64,000 bases of DNA from an uncultured Eubacteriales bacterium (GTDB lineage: Bacteria > Bacillota > Clostridia > Oscillospirales > CAG-382): the NCBI GenBank assembly GCA_900548115.1, contig URJL01000001.1:66954-130953 (forward strand). The letters run 5' to 3'. Below are positions 62,165-64,000 of the stretch, one piece after another. The notes under the pieces are model-generated. The model was not told the origin of the DNA. It was given only the letters and a program-made list of their open reading frames with translations, and ran no database searches. The stretch's first letter is position 1, and each line of letters starts with the position of its first letter. A program made the position numbers and the translations under genes.

Positions 62165-62427
62165 TCGCAAAATTCCTCCTATGCTTCGCTGCGGCAAAAG
62201 CCCCGTCGTTCCTCGGCAGAACGGTCGGACGAAAGCTTTGCCGAAAGTTTCCCGTTTTTTGTGCGAAAACGCCCGAATTGGGCTTTCGCACGCAAGGCAA
62301 AAGCGTCGTTTTTTCGTTTTTTCGCCGCTTTTTTCGTCTTGCGATCCGTCGGAAAAAGCGTCGAAAAGTTCGATTTTTTACGCAAAAAGGGTAAAAAAGT
62401 GCGCAATACTGCCTATGCTACCCAAAT
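62165..62427 (-). other. Long 5' leader of the ABC/NHL-Yip1 operon
   Basis: About 255 nt of untranslated leader between the promoter and the SBP start. It includes GCGAAAGCCC/GGGC...TTTTCGC-type pairing (about 62265-62292), poly-A/T stretches and no open frame with a ribosome binding site. Post-initiation control is possible, but no known riboswitch is recognised. Confidence 0.5.
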
Positions 62428-62456
62428 AGGATAGCACACAACGCTTTTTTTGTCAA
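62428..62456 (-). promoter_or_regulatory. Promoter of the ABC/NHL-Yip1 operon
   Basis: Minus strand: TTGACA (62456-62451), 17-bp spacer, TATCCT (62433-62428). It is the only good promoter seen for the seven genes down to 49732. Confidence 0.87.
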
Positions 62457-62856
62457 GAGAAAGAGAAATTCCCGTTTTTTTGACAAAGCAAAAAAAGCGT
62501 CTTCATTCCGTATGAAAATTGCGCGTGTACTTTTTCTCCATAACTTTTTACGGCGCGTAAAATTTGCACAAAAAGTAATTTTGCAATTTTCAATTCTTTT
62601 GAACAGCACGCGTACTTTCCCGATATTGCAAAGCTTTTTCACTTAAATGTGCGTCCCGCTCATGCCACAAATTGGAAATTATAAATTTTCCGTTTTTTGC
62701 AAATCAAAATTTATACCCCAATGAAAAAGGTTATACGCGTTAACATTTTTACGGTTTGTTTTGCCATTTTTTCCAGCTTGTATCTGTGCATTTTTAACAA
62801 ATTCGACCACGAAATTTCTACGCATTGTTCAATGTGACGAAGGAAAAATCCGCGTT
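62457..62856. other. AT-rich intergenic region
   Basis: 400 bp of A/T-rich sequence with short frames only; I see no gene, RNA or repeat. It separates the operon promoter from the 3' end of the spoIID-like gene. Confidence 0.6.
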
Positions 62857-64000
62857 CTATTCCTCGATTCGACCGAAGGACACGCCCGTGTAGTAATGCT
62901 CGAGAACAGCGCGGTAATCGTATCCCTTCTGCGCCATATCCTCCGCCCCCAGCTGGCTCAGCCCGACCCCGTGACCGTATCCGTCGGTCGTCACCGTGAC
63001 GTTTTCGCCGACCGTGATCGAAAAATCGCGCGAGCGAAGCCCGAACGCGCGCACAAATGCCGTAGCGTCTATGTCGTTTTCGCAAATGCGAAGCGAGCGC
63101 ACTCTTCCCGACTCACTTTTTTCGAGGGTAATCTCCGCAAGGATCTCACCGTCCCCGCGAAAGGCGAGCGACGGGCAGAGCGAGCGCAGCGACGACGCAA
63201 AATTTTCTTTTGAAAACGTATAAACCGCGATGCACGCGTCGGCAAGCTCCGGATTTTCGCTCTCCCCGCTCTCGACCGAGACAAGATACGTCCTCTGACC
63301 GCCCCACACCTCGGCGGAGGAGCTTGTTTTTTTGCCGCTCGAGGCATGAAAGACCGCAAGGATCGGCTCGCCGTCACAGCAAAGGATCTCGCCCGCCGTC
63401 GCTTCGACGGCGCTCTTTGCCGCCGCAAGGCGCTCCTCCGACACCGATTCGAGCGGGACATACGCCTGACAGCAAGCGGGGCTTTCGCACAGCGCCGCTC
63501 CGCTTTTGTGCTTTTGCGGGTGAGAAAGCTTATAAACGGCATAGGTTCGGCACGCGACCGCCTGCGCCTTCAGCGCCTCCGCGTGAAAAGACGAGGGCAT
63601 TTCCGAAAGAAGCGCTCCGAGAACATATTCTTCCATGGGAAGTGTCAAAACGCCGCTTCCCGTCTGAAGCCCGACGCTCGAAAAACCCGAAAAGAGCAGC
63701 GTCTGTTCGGCGGGAATGCTCTGCGCATCCTGCGCGGATACGGCTTCCTCGGCAGAGACTTCGGGGAACGCTTCGGGCGGCTCAGCGGCGGACAAATTCC
63801 GTTCGATACCGAGCGCCGCAGTCGGGAGTTCTTCACCGACTTTCGCCGTCTCATCCGCTCCCGCGCTTTCCGGACGTTTTTTGCCGCTTACGCTCTCCCC
63901 CGCCCCGTCGCCGCGCACGGCAAAAAGCCCGCAGAGAAACGTAAGATAAAGGATCGCAAACCCCGAAAAACACAGACGAAAGAGCGCGCCGCTCCGCAAA
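62857..64000 (-). CDS. SpoIID/LytB-domain protein, start at or beyond window edge
   Basis: At least 380 residues; the frame is open to the window end and the first possible start inside is a TTG at 63999. A hydrophobic helix (LFRLCFSGFAILYLTFLCGLFAV) lies near the N-terminus, then ~80 residues of Ala/Glu/Ser-rich linker, then the SpoIID domain: MEEYVLGALLSEMPSSFHAEALKAQAVACRTYAVY, VFHASSGKKTSSSAEVWGG, and GYGHGVGLSQLGAEDMA near the end. The family degrades stem-peptide-free glycan strands during engulfment of the forespore, or acts in other wall remodelling. spoIID proper is likely but not proven. Confidence 0.88.
   Translation of the reverse strand, partial: LRSGALFRLCFSGFAILYLTFLCGLFAVRGDGAGESVSGKKRPESAGADETAKVGEELPTAALGIERNLSAAEPPEAFPEVSAEEAVSAQDAQSIPAEQTLLFSGFSSVGLQTGSGVLTLPMEEYVLGALLSEMPSSFHAEALKAQAVACRTYAVYKLSHPQKHKSGAALCESPACCQAYVPLESVSEERLAAAKSAVEATAGEILCCDGEPILAVFHASSGKKTSSSAEVWGGQRTYLVSVESGESENPELADACIAVYTFSKENFASSLRSLCPSLAFRGDGEILAEITLEKSESGRVRSLRICENDIDATAFVRAFGLRSRDFSITVGENVTVTTDGYGHGVGLSQLGAEDMAQKGYDYRAVLEHYYTGVSFGRIEE

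Overview
The window looks like a chromosomal segment of an anaerobic, fermentative member of the Clostridia (Bacillota), probably an uncultured gut lineage. Pointers are a bifunctional AdhE behind a Rex-type operator, two [FeFe]-hydrogenase-fold proteins with a PAS domain and a PP2C phosphatase, a SpoIID-type protein, an xpt gene behind a purine-type riboswitch with a BMP-type nucleoside transporter, near-consensus sigma-70/SigA promoters with 17-bp spacers, and AGGAGG ribosome binding sites. Species cannot be named from the sequence alone.

Layout. 1-2.8 kb: the 3' part of a polysaccharide deacetylase and a LysR regulator. 3.0-11.2 kb: one co-directional unit (adhE, an APH-fold kinase, two small 2Fe-2S proteins, an H2-sensor-like hydrogenase with PAS, a PP2C phosphatase, a group-B-like [FeFe] hydrogenase) from a promoter overlapped by a Rex-like operator to a strong terminator. 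11.4-17.6 kb: mgtC-like gene and CPA2 antiporter (minus), LysR and glmM (plus), a MATE-like transporter (minus).

About 18.0-34.6 kb is an AT-richer integrative element next to a tRNA-Pro(GGG) gene. It carries TnpV at one end and a large serine recombinase at the other, a 14-bp inverted repeat at both margins, an oriT-like region with MobC-like proteins but no relaxase, a ParB-like gene, and a type I restriction-modification island (half-size HsdS, HsdM, full HsdS, RhuM, HsdR, YgjP-like metallopeptidase) interleaved with small unknown genes (a DUF3892-like protein, a Cas2/SinR-like protein, a 38-residue hydrophobic peptide, a two-helix membrane protein). The island is preceded by a consensus promoter and a strongly structured leader RNA.

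34.8-42.7 kb: phosphoglucomutase, an orphan OppA-like lipoprotein, a PHP phosphoesterase, rsmA, and a marR-MATE pair whose consensus promoter contains a perfect operator palindrome. 42.7-49.0 kb (minus): purine salvage and uptake, with a variant purine riboswitch and attenuator, xpt, a BMP lipoprotein, a double ATPase and two permeases. 49.1-49.6 kb: a tail-anchored protein with a HEPN-like motif. 49.7-62.5 kb (minus): a 12.4-kb operon with a 1082-residue multidomain solute-binding protein, two pairs of sugar-type permeases, an NHL/TPR/Yip1 membrane protein and a secreted DUF5696-type protein, but no ATPase. The window ends inside or at the start of a spoIID-like gene.

The candidates most worth pursuing as poorly described systems are the NHL-Yip1/DUF5696/double-permease operon, the accessory genes and structured RNA of the type I RM island, and the Rex-type operon coupling AdhE to a hydrogenase signalling module.
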